A stretch of 21,201 bases of DNA, taken from positions 1 through 21,201 of the forward strand of contig CALHZD010000149.1 in the NCBI GenBank assembly GCA_938040985.1, written 5' to 3'. How positions within the stretch are numbered: position 1 is the first letter of the stretch; each line of letters begins with the position of its first letter. The position numbers and the translations under genes are program-made. The notes beneath the pieces are model-generated. The model saw only the letters and a program-made list of their open reading frames with translations. It searched no databases and was not told the DNA's origin. Origin of the DNA: an uncultured Propionivibrio sp. Its GTDB lineage: Bacteria > Pseudomonadota > Gammaproteobacteria > Burkholderiales > Rhodocyclaceae. This document shows, one piece after another, positions 1 to 7,088 of the stretch.

Positions 1-41
1 ACGTAGTCCTTCCCACTTATGTTCAGTGTATAGCGTCGCAT
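1..41 (-). CDS. Biotin carrier subunit of a sodium-pumping decarboxylase, 5' end only
   Basis: Only the first 13 codons lie in the window; they read MRRYTLNISGKDY followed by a partial Val codon. This opening is typical of the biotinyl carrier (gamma) subunit of methylmalonyl-CoA, glutaconyl-CoA or oxaloacetate decarboxylases, which swings carboxybiotin between the carboxyltransferase and the membrane pump. The biotin-lysine motif would lie outside the window, so the call rests on the N-terminus and on the OadG-like gene 36 bases upstream. An AAGGA ribosome binding site sits 8 bases before the ATG. The substrate cannot be told from this fragment. Confidence 0.6.
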   Translation of the reverse strand, partial: MRRYTLNISGKDY

Positions 42-77
42 GGTGTTTATCCTTTATTGATGAGTGAGTTGAGGGGA

Positions 78-524
78 TTAATTCCAGTTATTAGTCTGCC
101 GCGCCCGCGCACGCGCTTCAGCCGTCCACCGGATCGGCTGCGTTCCGGGCCAGAAACTGCGGGCAACAGGACCGCCACGCCCCACTGCCTTACGGTGCTC
201 GATAGCAGCAATGGTGATTACTGCCGCTAGGCTCGCCGGCACGCCTTGCGCTCTGTGCTTCGCCACAGCCAAGGCAATGACCGCGACGATGTCTTCTGAT
301 CCTGACGGTGGCGGCGTGCCAATCACAGCCACGGGCGCTGCTTCGACTTCCGCAGCGGCATCATCGTCCGCCGCATCGTCGCTCGCCGCAGATGCTTCTT
401 CTTCGACTTCTTCTTTGTCGAACTTAAGCACAATCGTCAGTATCAACCACAACAACGCCAGCATGGCAAAGACCAGCCCCATGCCGAGAACGGTCATCTC
501 AAGACCCCAGTCTAGATGTTCCAT
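78..524 (-). CDS. OadG/MmdD-family small membrane subunit of a sodium-pumping decarboxylase
   Basis: A 148-residue protein with one N-terminal membrane segment (about residues 8-34), a strongly acidic Glu/Asp/Ala linker (about 36-62) and a short helical C-terminal part. This is the architecture of the oxaloacetate decarboxylase gamma and methylmalonyl-CoA decarboxylase delta subunits, which anchor and assemble the biotin-dependent carboxyltransferase with the sodium-translocating beta subunit. The start has a GAGGT site 7 bases upstream. The next gene on the same strand begins a biotin carrier subunit, supporting the call. The carboxyltransferase alpha subunit is not upstream, where a divergent EF-G-like gene lies, so it must be encoded downstream or elsewhere. 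Substrate (methylmalonyl-CoA, oxaloacetate or other) is undecided. Confidence 0.7.
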   Translation of the reverse strand: MEHLDWGLEMTVLGMGLVFAMLALLWLILTIVLKFDKEEVEEEASAASDDAADDDAAAEVEAAPVAVIGTPPPSGSEDIVAVIALAVAKHRAQGVPASLAAVITIAAIEHRKAVGRGGPVARSFWPGTQPIRWTAEARARARQTNNWN

Positions 525-877
525 GAATCTACCTCATGCGATGTTAAAAAATGGCTCCCTTTAATTGCTTTTCGCCGCATACTGCGCCGGCGCATAAAAC
601 AATGGGTTTGGATTATCGTTCCCAAACCTCACCGTGGTCAACGTTCGATGTGATAAATCCCTGCATGGAACGTGGTTTGATGACAATTCGTCAACATTGG
701 CGCGCTTTTCCTATCTAGTCGGCCCCGATGATGGGTTCATCCGAGGCTTCCGTCTATAGCGACAAAGTGTAGAATGCCTCGCGTTGTACCGCATCCGGAG
801 TAGTCAGGGGCTTTCTTCGTCTGGCATCGGGTTTGCCGGCGATAAAGCGTATTCGACATACATCATTGGGAGACAAC
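525..877. other. Divergent intergenic region
   Basis: About 350 bases between two divergently transcribed genes. It holds the minus-strand promoter candidate at 612-641. For the rightward gene, a TAGAAT hexamer at 770-775 is a possible -10 box but has no good -35 partner. I see no RNA gene or convincing ORF here. Confidence 0.4.
612..641 (-). promoter_or_regulatory. Candidate sigma-70 promoter for the decarboxylase subunit genes
   Basis: Reading the minus strand, TTGACC (636-641) and GATAAT (612-617) are separated by 18 bases, each one mismatch from the sigma-70 consensus. They lie about 90 bases before the ATG at 524, in the divergent gap shared with the EF-G-like gene. This is pattern matching only. 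Confidence 0.4.
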
Positions 878-2926
878 ATGGGACAAATGACCCCTCGTAC
901 TGTAGCTTTAGTCGGCCACGGCGCAGCGGGCAAAACAACGCTCGTCGAAACGCTGCTCGCCACAACCGGAGCCATCACCACACGCGGCTCCATTGAAAAG
1001 GGCAACACCGTCTGCGACTTTGATCCACAAGAAAAAGAACTGGGGTATTCGATCAACTCCGCAATCGCCAGCACCCAGTGGCTTGAGACACCGATCCATC
1101 TGATCGACACGCCGGGATATCCAGACTTCGCTGCACAGGCGATTGGTGCCCTGGCCGCCGTCGATACCGCATTGATCGTCATCAACGCCCAATCCGGCAT
1201 TGAACTGATGACCGAACGCATGATGAAGCTGGCCGCAGCGCGCAAACTCTGCCGCATGATCGTCATCAACAAAATCGACGCCGACAATGTCGATCTGCCC
1301 AAGTTGCTCGGTGACATCCGGGAACGCTTTGGCCACGAGTGCATGGTTCTCGACCTGCCGGCCCAACACGGACAGGCTGCTATCGACGTCCTATCGAATA
1401 CCAGCGGCGAAAGCGACTTCGAATCGGTCGCCGATGCGCATCGTGCACTCATCGACCAGATCGTCGAAGAAGACGAGGATTTGCTCGCCAAATACCTTGA
1501 AGACGGCGCCGACCCGGCGCCAGAAACCCTGCGCGCGCCCTTTGAGAAAGCCTTGCGGGAAGGCCATCTGATTCCCATTCTGTTTGTTTCCGCCAAGACG
1601 GGCGCCGGCGTTCCGCAATTGCTCGACGTACTCGCCAAACTGGCGCCGACGCCAGCCGAAGCTAACCCGCCACCGTTCTATAAAGGGGCGGCCGACGATG
1701 AAAACGCCACCCCGTTCGAAGTCTCTCCAGAAGCCGGTAAACACATACTGGCGCACGTTTTCAAAGTCGTCAGCGACCCGTTCGTCGGCAAGCTCAGCGT
1801 CTTCCGGGTTCATCAGGGCACGCTCAAAAAAGACACCCAACTCTTTGTTGGCAACGCCAAGCGTGCATTCAAGATCAGCCACCTGTACCGCCTGCTCGGC
1901 AAAGAGCACATCGAAACCGACCAATTGCAACCGGGCGATATCGGCGCCATTTCCAAGGTCGAGGAAATCGAATTCGACAGCGTCCTGCACGACTCCCACG
2001 ATGAGGACAATATCCACTTGAAGCCGTTGGCATTTCCTCAGCCGATGCAGGGCCTTGCGGTGGAAACCAAGAAGAAATCCGACGAACAGCGTCTGTTTGA
2101 CGTGCTGCACAAACTCGAGATCGAAGACCCCTGTTTTACGGTTGAACGCCACGTAACGACCAACGAAACCGTCATCCGTGGCCTGGGTGAAATGCACCTG
2201 CGCGCCAAGCTTGCCCGCATGGCGCAACAGTACAAGCTTGAGCTGGCAACCAAGCCGCCGCAGATTGACTATCGGGAAACGATCACCGGCAAGGCGTCGG
2301 GGCATTGCCGCCATAAGAAACAGACGGGCGGCGCCGGCCAGTTTGGCGAAGTCATGCTGCGTGTCGAACCGCTGCCGCGCGGCGAAAGCTTTGAATTCGT
2401 CGACGAGGTCAAGGGCGGCGCCATCCCCGGCGTCTTCATGGCGTCGGTCGAAAAAGGCGTGCGCCAGGCGCTTGCCGACGGCATCGTTGCGGGCTTCCCG
2501 GTGTCCGATATTCGCGTCATTGTCTATGATGGCAAATCGCACCCAGTGGACAGCAAGGACATCGCCTTTTTCACGGCCGGCCGCAAAGCCGTCATCGAAG
2601 CCGTTCGCGCCGCCAGCCCGATCATCCTCGAACCCATCGTCAACATTGACATTGACGCGCCGGAAACGGCCGTTGGCGACCTTTCCGGCGACCTTTCCGG
2701 CAAACGCGGCCAAATTACCGGCACGCAACCGCGCGGTTCGGGAACGGTCTCGCTCAGCGGCAAAGTGCCGCTCGCCGAGCTTGACGACTACCAGGGACGC
2801 CTCAAGTCACTGACCGGCGGCCAGGGGTCTTACAGCATCCGTTTCTCGCACTACGCCGCCGTACCGGCCGCCACGCAGCAGCAGCTTGCCGCCAAACACA
2901 AGATCGTCGGCCTGGACGATGAGTAA
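878..2926 (+). CDS. Elongation factor G-like GTPase (EF-G paralogue)
   Basis: The frame is open from 833, but ATG 878 is chosen because GGGAGA lies 4 bases before it and the G domain begins directly after; this gives 682 residues. The P-loop is GHGAAGKT (residues 13-20), then DTPGYPDF, NKID and SAKTG for nucleotide binding, followed by the usual EF-G domains II to V. Switch I differs from canonical EF-G: where that has RGITI, this has LGYSI. The GHG-type P-loop and altered switch I place it with the EF-G-like paralogues (often annotated as fusA2 or EF-G II) rather than the main EF-G of the str operon. It probably binds the ribosome and hydrolyses GTP; its exact role is not settled for the family. 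It is monocistronic, with its own terminator. Confidence 0.85.
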   Translation: MGQMTPRTVALVGHGAAGKTTLVETLLATTGAITTRGSIEKGNTVCDFDPQEKELGYSINSAIASTQWLETPIHLIDTPGYPDFAAQAIGALAAVDTALIVINAQSGIELMTERMMKLAAARKLCRMIVINKIDADNVDLPKLLGDIRERFGHECMVLDLPAQHGQAAIDVLSNTSGESDFESVADAHRALIDQIVEEDEDLLAKYLEDGADPAPETLRAPFEKALREGHLIPILFVSAKTGAGVPQLLDVLAKLAPTPAEANPPPFYKGAADDENATPFEVSPEAGKHILAHVFKVVSDPFVGKLSVFRVHQGTLKKDTQLFVGNAKRAFKISHLYRLLGKEHIETDQLQPGDIGAISKVEEIEFDSVLHDSHDEDNIHLKPLAFPQPMQGLAVETKKKSDEQRLFDVLHKLEIEDPCFTVERHVTTNETVIRGLGEMHLRAKLARMAQQYKLELATKPPQIDYRETITGKASGHCRHKKQTGGAGQFGEVMLRVEPLPRGESFEFVDEVKGGAIPGVFMASVEKGVRQALADGIVAGFPVSDIRVIVYDGKSHPVDSKDIAFFTAGRKAVIEAVRAASPIILEPIVNIDIDAPETAVGDLSGDLSGKRGQITGTQPRGSGTVSLSGKVPLAELDDYQGRLKSLTGGQGSYSIRFSHYAAVPAATQQQLAAKHKIVGLDDE

Positions 2927-2980
2927 ATGCGCGTATCAACGTGCGCGCCAGCCTGACGCGCACGCCTGACGCAGAAACGA

Positions 2981-3014
2981 AAAAGGCAGCGACAGAAACG
3001 TCGCTGCCTTTTTT
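2981..3014 (+). terminator. Rho-independent terminator of the EF-G-like gene
   Basis: The stem AAGGCAGCGAC / GTCGCTGCCTT encloses the 6-base loop AGAAAC (2994-2999) and runs into six T residues ending at 3014. It lies 55 bases after the stop codon. A-residues before the stem would let it act on the opposite strand too. Confidence 0.9.
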
Positions 3015-3035
3015 ATGTGTAACGGGAATAATAGG

Positions 3036-3115
3036 TACCCGGAGATTCTTTATCCACGGGCATTTCAGAGGAGTATGCCCGGAGATGCCCTATCCGTCAG
3101 GGTTCCAGGGCATCG
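3036..3115. repeat. Two units of the 40-bp palindromic repeat
   Basis: Two units begin at 3036 (TACCCGGAGA) and 3076 (TGCCCGGAGA), exactly 40 bases apart. Each continues into a CCTTATCCACGGG-like core and a TTYCAG tail. They match the eight-unit array at 3261-3580 in period and sequence. The second unit can fold with outer arms TGCCC and GGGCA. Confidence 0.75.
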
Positions 3116-3173
3116 CTTTTTGGGTGGTATCGACGCCGAAAAATAATCAGGCGAACGACGGGGGCAAACAGGC

Positions 3174-3248
3174 CAGAAAACATAAAACGCCCTGAAACTC
3201 CCTAAATACAAGGGCTCCAAAGCACCACAAAACATAAACCGGAACACT
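3174..3248 (-). repeat. 75-bp flanking repeat, left inverted copy
   Basis: The reverse complement of this stretch aligns without gaps to 3589-3663. Shared blocks include AGTGTTCCGG at one end, TTATGTTTT, AGCCCTTGT, TTTCAGGGCG-like sequence and TTTTCTG at the other end. The two copies face each other and enclose the eight-unit 40-bp array. The centre of the copy is itself related to the 40-bp unit. Confidence 0.7.
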
Positions 3249-3260
3249 GCGCCCGACCCA

Positions 3261-3580
3261 CTCTCTCAAACCCGTGTAAATAGGGCATCTCCGGACGCCC
3301 TGCCCGCTAGCCCGCGTATTTAGGGCATCTCCAAGGCGTCTGCCCAGAGCGCCTTTATCCACGGGCATTTCAGAATAGCTGCCCGCCAGCCCGCATATTT
3401 GGGGCGTTTCAGAGAAGAGCGCTCGCTAGTCCGTATATTTAGGGCATCTCCAAGGGGGATGCTCTGAAGCCCTTGTAAATAAGGCATCTCAGCGAAGTAT
3501 GCTCTGAGTTCCTTTATCCATGCGGGTTTTAGAGGAGATTGCCCGGAAATGCACTAAATACACGGGTTTCAGAGGGTTGG
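3261..3580. repeat. Eight-unit tandem array of a degenerate 40-bp palindromic repeat
   Basis: Units start near 3261, 3301, 3341, 3380, 3420, 3460, 3500 and 3540, so the period is 39-41 bases. Typical elements are TGCCCG or TGCTCTGA, a core such as CCCGTGTAAATAGGG, then GCATCTCC or GTTTCAG. The core and its reverse complement (compare CCCTAAATACACGGG) both occur, so units appear in both orientations. All parts of a unit are conserved to a similar, imperfect degree, and no constant-repeat/unique-spacer split is visible. It lies between the 3' ends of convergent genes, so it could be transcribed from either side. Confidence 0.8.
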
Positions 3581-3588
3581 CCGGGCAT

Positions 3589-3663
3589 AGTGTTCCGGCT
3601 TATGTTTTTTGATGCCCTGTAGCCCTTGTGTTTAAAGGGCTTCAGGGCGATTTATATTTTCTG
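3589..3663 (+). repeat. 75-bp flanking repeat, right copy
   Basis: This is the partner of the inverted copy at 3174-3248 and the direct relative of 3909-3977. The pattern is TTATGTTTTTTGATG, then a GCCCTTGTGTTTAAAGGGC stem-loop, then TTCAGGGCG and an AT-rich TTTATATTTT arm. It closes the right side of the 40-bp array. Confidence 0.7.
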
Positions 3664-3716
3664 CCCTGTTTTTACGGATTTTAGAAAGAACTTCGCAAGC
3701 TTAAATAGCGGCTTGA

Positions 3717-3797
3717 TTTTGCCAAAAGACAAGGCGGCGGGCCGCAGACAGTATGAGTAATACGGCAAGGCGAAGCCAACGCCGTATTTTGGCAAAG
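3717..3797. repeat. Palindromic repeat, first copy
   Basis: It begins TTTTGCCAAAAGACAAGGCG and ends in TTTTGGCAAAG, so its ends are inverted copies of each other. Inside, AATACGGC and GCCGTATT form a second inverted pair around AAGGCGAAGCC. A shorter second copy follows at 3817. It has the look of a REP-like or miniature intergenic element; no coding potential is seen. Confidence 0.65.
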
Positions 3798-3816
3798 GGA
3801 GTCGCTATCGCTCGAC

Positions 3817-3894
3817 TTTGCCAAAAGACAAGGCGCTACCGCAGGCAGTATGAGTAATGCGGCAAGGCGGGGCTGACGCAGTATTCTGCCTAGA
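3817..3894. repeat. Palindromic repeat, second degenerate copy
   Basis: It shares TTTGCCAAAAGACAAGGCG and the block CAGTATGAGTAAT followed by GCGGCAAGGCG with the copy at 3717. The right-hand inverted arm has decayed (GCAGTATTCTGCC instead of GCCGTATTTTGGC). Confidence 0.6.
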
Positions 3895-3908
3895 GAAGAC
3901 GCTATTTT

Positions 3909-3977
3909 CTGGTTTATGTTTTTTGATGCGCTGTAGCCCACGTATTTAAAGGGCTCCAGCGTATTTTATGTTTTATG
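3909..3977 (+). repeat. Third copy of the 75-bp flanking repeat
   Basis: It contains TTTATGTTTTTTGATGCGC, GTAGCCCACGTATTTAAAGGG, CTCCAGCG and TTTTATGTTTTATG (blocks given separately), in the same order and orientation as 3589-3663. With that copy it forms a direct repeat around the two REP-like elements. Confidence 0.65.
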
Positions 3978-4021
3978 TCCCGGTTTACACGGATTTGCAG
4001 GCAGGCGTTTTTTATCGCCAA

Positions 4022-5686
4022 TCAGCGCGCAATCGGTTTATAGCGGATGCGTTTGGGCTTTGCGCCCTCCTCGCCCAGCCGTTTTTTCTTATCCTCTTCG
4101 TATTCCTGGTAGTTGCCGGTGAAGAAGCGCCATTGCGATTCGCCTTCGGCAGCGAGGATGTGCGTGCAGATGCGGTCGAGAAACCAGCGGTCGTGGCTGA
4201 TGACGAGGGCGCAGCCGGCAAATTCGAGTAATGCGTCTTCAAGCGCGCGCAGCGTTTCCACGTCGAGGTCGTTGGAAGGTTCGTCGAGCAGCAGCAGGTT
4301 GCCGCCGGTCATCAGCGTTTTCGCCAGGTGCAGGCGGCCGCGCTCGCCGCCGGAGAGTTTGCCGATGATTTTCTGCTGGTCGGCGCCTTTGAAGTTGAAG
4401 CGGCCGATGTAGGCGCGGCTGGGCATTTCAAATTTGCCGATTTGCAGGATATCGCGCCCGTCGGCCAGTTCTTCAAAAACGGTTTTGTCGTCGGCCAGAT
4501 TTTCGCGGCTCTGGTCGACGTAGGCCATTTTAACCGTCGGGCCAATCTCGATACTGCCGCTATCGGGCTGCTCCGCGCCGGTAATCATGCGGAACAACGT
4601 CGATTTGCCGGCGCCGTTCGGGCCGATGATGCCGACGATAGCGCCGGGCGGCACGGTAAAGCTCAGGTTGTCGATCAGCAACCTGTCGCCAAAGGCCTTG
4701 CTCACGCCCTTGAATTCGATCACCTTGTCGCCCAATCGCTCGGCGACGGGAATGAAAATTTCCTGCGTTTCGTTGCGCGCCTGGTATTCGTAGCTGGACA
4801 TTTCTTCAAAACGGGCCAGGCGCGCCTTGCTCTTGGCCTGCCGCGCCTTGGGGTTGGAGCGCACCCATTCCAGTTCCTGCTTCATCGCCTTCATGTGCGC
4901 GTCAAGTTGTTTCTGCTCCTGTTCGAGCCGCGCTTCTTTCTGTTCCAGCCAGGAGGAGTAGTTGCCCTTCCAGGGAATGCCGTGGCCGCGGTCGAGTTCG
5001 AGAATCCACTCGGCGGCGTTGTCGAGGAAGTAGCGGTCGTGCGTGACGGCGACGACGGTGCCTGGGAAGCGCACGAGATACTGCTCCAGCCATTCGACCG
5101 ATTCGGCGTCCAGATGGTTGGTCGGCTCGTCGAGCAGCAGCATGTCGGGTTTGGAAAGCAGCAGTTTGGCGAGCGCAACGCGGCGCTTTTCGCCGCCGGA
5201 AAGGTGTTTGATGGCGGCGTCCCAAGGCGGCAGGCGCAACGCATCGGCGGCAATTTCCATCTGGTTTTCGGTATCCGGGCCGGCCGCGGCGATGATCGCT
5301 TCGAGCCGCGCCTGTTCTTCGGCGAGCTTGTCGAAATCGGCGTCCGGCTCGGCGTAGGCGGCATACACCTGATCCAGCAGCGCCTGCGCATTGATGATTT
5401 CGCCCATGCCGCCCTCGACTTCGTCGCGTACGGTTTTTTCCGGGTCGAGGCGCGGTTCCTGCGGCAAATAGCCGATTTTGATGCCGGCCAGATGCTGGAC
5501 CTCGCCGTCGTATTCTTTGTCCTCGTTGGCCATGATGCGCAGCACGGTCGACTTGCCCGCGCCGTTGAGGCCGAGCAGGCCGATTTTGGCGCCGGGGAAG
5601 AAGGAGAGGGAAATATCTTTAATAATCTGCCGCTTGGGCGGCACGACTTTGCTCACGCGGAGCATACTCATAACGTATTGCGCCAT
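4022..5686 (-). CDS. ettA: Energy-dependent translational throttle protein EttA (ABC-F ATPase)
   Basis: 554 residues, the normal EttA length, with the family N-terminus MAQYV and VVPPKRQI. Two ABC ATPase domains are complete: Walker A GLNGAGKST (39-47) and GPNGAGKST in the second half, an LSGGE signature in each, and Walker B blocks LLLLDEPTNHLD and LLLLDEPSNDLD. A charged helical linker follows the first domain. There are no membrane segments. EttA binds the ribosomal E site and, in Escherichia coli, gates the first translocation steps according to ATP/ADP ratio. The start follows family alignment; no strong ribosome binding site is seen before it. It faces the EF-G-like gene tail to tail across the repeat region, and no T-tract terminator follows its stop. 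Confidence 0.93.
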   Translation of the reverse strand: MAQYVMSMLRVSKVVPPKRQIIKDISLSFFPGAKIGLLGLNGAGKSTVLRIMANEDKEYDGEVQHLAGIKIGYLPQEPRLDPEKTVRDEVEGGMGEIINAQALLDQVYAAYAEPDADFDKLAEEQARLEAIIAAAGPDTENQMEIAADALRLPPWDAAIKHLSGGEKRRVALAKLLLSKPDMLLLDEPTNHLDAESVEWLEQYLVRFPGTVVAVTHDRYFLDNAAEWILELDRGHGIPWKGNYSSWLEQKEARLEQEQKQLDAHMKAMKQELEWVRSNPKARQAKSKARLARFEEMSSYEYQARNETQEIFIPVAERLGDKVIEFKGVSKAFGDRLLIDNLSFTVPPGAIVGIIGPNGAGKSTLFRMITGAEQPDSGSIEIGPTVKMAYVDQSRENLADDKTVFEELADGRDILQIGKFEMPSRAYIGRFNFKGADQQKIIGKLSGGERGRLHLAKTLMTGGNLLLLDEPSNDLDVETLRALEDALLEFAGCALVISHDRWFLDRICTHILAAEGESQWRFFTGNYQEYEEDKKKRLGEEGAKPKRIRYKPIAR

Positions 5687-5894
5687 GACTTTGATCGCCA
5701 GAATCGAAAAAGTTGGAGTCTACCCGAGCCAAACCGCTTTGGGATGTTCTTGGCAACACCTTGGCCATGCGCCATAGACGCACTCATATCATCAACCAGC
5801 CTCCAGCAAAGCGCCACAGGCTTGCTTGCGTACCCGTCCGGTCTCATTATTCAGCTACGCAGACTAAACGGCTCAAGCGATAGAAAATCCATGA

Positions 5895-5922
5895 AAAAGG
5901 GGCTTGAACTTCAGCCCCTTTT
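5895..5922 (-). terminator. Rho-independent terminator of the exported repeat protein gene
   Basis: AAAAGGGGCT (5895-5904) pairs with AGCCCCTTTT (5913-5922) around an 8-base loop. On the minus strand it runs into five T residues, 25 bases after the stop codon at 5947. Confidence 0.8.
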
Positions 5923-5946
5923 CCTTCTACGCATTTCGTTGCGCAA

Positions 5947-6921
5947 CTATTTGGCCGGCATAGGCGGCATGAACGACATGCAATTGCGCCTGAAGTACGT
6001 TACAAGCCAATCATTCTGGTTTGCTCTGAACCACGCCATATCCGGGTCCGCAAGCAGCCCCTGAAGACAAATTTGCTTGTCCAACGCCTTTTTTTCTTCG
6101 ATTACCATAAGCCATTTCTTTGTGTTCTCTGCATCGGCGAGAAGCGAATAGTTTACAGCGATATTGTAAGCAGCAAGGTTGTCACCTGAGGAAAACCCCT
6201 CCATAAAAGCCTGTGTCGCCTGTTCCAGAATTTTTCGGAATTTGCTTTCATCTTTCGTCTTGTAATACTTCGCCATATTTCCCAGCGCAATTCCTTGAGG
6301 TTCGCGTAGCAACTTCTTCCTTTCCTCGCCGATATCGGCGGCCATACCTTTTTTGACAATTGCGAGAGCCTTTTCCAGCAAGACAATCTTGTCTGCATCG
6401 TTCGTCAACTCCGCTCCGTCGAGGTAGGAGTGGGCAGCGAAGTAGAACGGCGTTGCTATCGATTCATCCGGCTTGATCGCCTCCTCGGCGATGTACTGAT
6501 CAATCAGTCGGTCCGCTTCGTTGTAGATAGCCTCCCGTTTGCCTTCTTCGAAGAAGGATGCGCGCATCAACTTCGCGACGGCAAGATCGTTCTTGGCTAG
6601 CAGCGGATTACTACCGGTTTTCATATATGCCTCGAGAAGCAGAATCGCGTTATCGAGCAGCCCAATCGAGCATTCACGAGTACGCGAGAATTCGACATAT
6701 TTCGTCATGAATGCCCCGCTCAGGTAAACGGTAAAGTCACGGAGCGGTTTCTTCTTCAGTTCATCGATACTAGCTTGCTTGTTCTTCCGGACCGAATCGC
6801 TGCAATTTGAAATGTTACGTTCAAGAATTGCAGTGTCTACCGTGAGGATGTAATCGTCAGAGGCAAACGCACTCGACGACAGGATCGCGCAGGCGCAAAC
6901 AATGGTATGAAACAGTCGCAT
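5947..6921 (-). CDS. Exported helical-repeat protein of unknown function
   Basis: I do not recognise the family. From ATG 6921 (GGAGA 5 bases upstream; the frame is open to 6939) it has 324 residues. A signal peptide is clear: MRLF, a hydrophobic stretch, then SSSAFAS with likely cleavage after AFA, so the mature protein is periplasmic or exported. The rest is almost wholly alpha-helical. Pairs such as ALGNMAKYYKTKDE and NLAAYNIAVNYSLLADAENT resemble TPR or Sel1-type repeats, and the final part (LADPDMAWFRAN) resembles the closing segment of TPR arrays. Two or three cysteines could form disulfides. It is flanked by its own terminator. GC content is visibly lower than in its neighbours, which may mean acquisition by transfer. 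A scaffold or binding role is inference only. Confidence 0.75.
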   Translation of the reverse strand: MRLFHTIVCACAILSSSAFASDDYILTVDTAILERNISNCSDSVRKNKQASIDELKKKPLRDFTVYLSGAFMTKYVEFSRTRECSIGLLDNAILLLEAYMKTGSNPLLAKNDLAVAKLMRASFFEEGKREAIYNEADRLIDQYIAEEAIKPDESIATPFYFAAHSYLDGAELTNDADKIVLLEKALAIVKKGMAADIGEERKKLLREPQGIALGNMAKYYKTKDESKFRKILEQATQAFMEGFSSGDNLAAYNIAVNYSLLADAENTKKWLMVIEEKKALDKQICLQGLLADPDMAWFRANQNDWLVTYFRRNCMSFMPPMPAK

Positions 6922-7088
6922 GGTTTCTCCGAGAAACAAGGGGGGCGAAAAAGGCAGAAAGCTCTTGGTTGTCTATTGGCAGGAGTTGAAATCGTGGTCC
7001 ACGATAGCGAAAAACGGCTTTTTGGTGAACTCCAATCACTGACTAAAGCTGACCGGGCACGCGATTGTTCGTTCAGCCTGCATAACCG

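Noticed and set aside
1391..2728. 445-codon minus-strand open frame inside the EF-G-like gene
   Set aside because: It is antisense to a clearly conserved protein; long antisense frames are expected in GC-rich coding DNA.
2941..3195. 84-codon plus-strand ORF after the EF-G-like gene
   Set aside because: It runs through the terminator and two 40-bp repeat units, and its composition is repeat-derived.
3261..3580. CRISPR array
   Set aside because: The 40-bp period is regular, but no part is constant with unique spacers between; all positions drift alike, units occur in both orientations, and no cas genes are near.
5690..5810. Short frame running into the ettA start (minus strand, MSASMAHG...)
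   Set aside because: About 40 codons without a good ribosome binding site or known leader-peptide features.
4328..6064. 578-codon plus-strand open frame across ettA
   Set aside because: Antisense shadow of EttA, whose family motifs are complete on the other strand.
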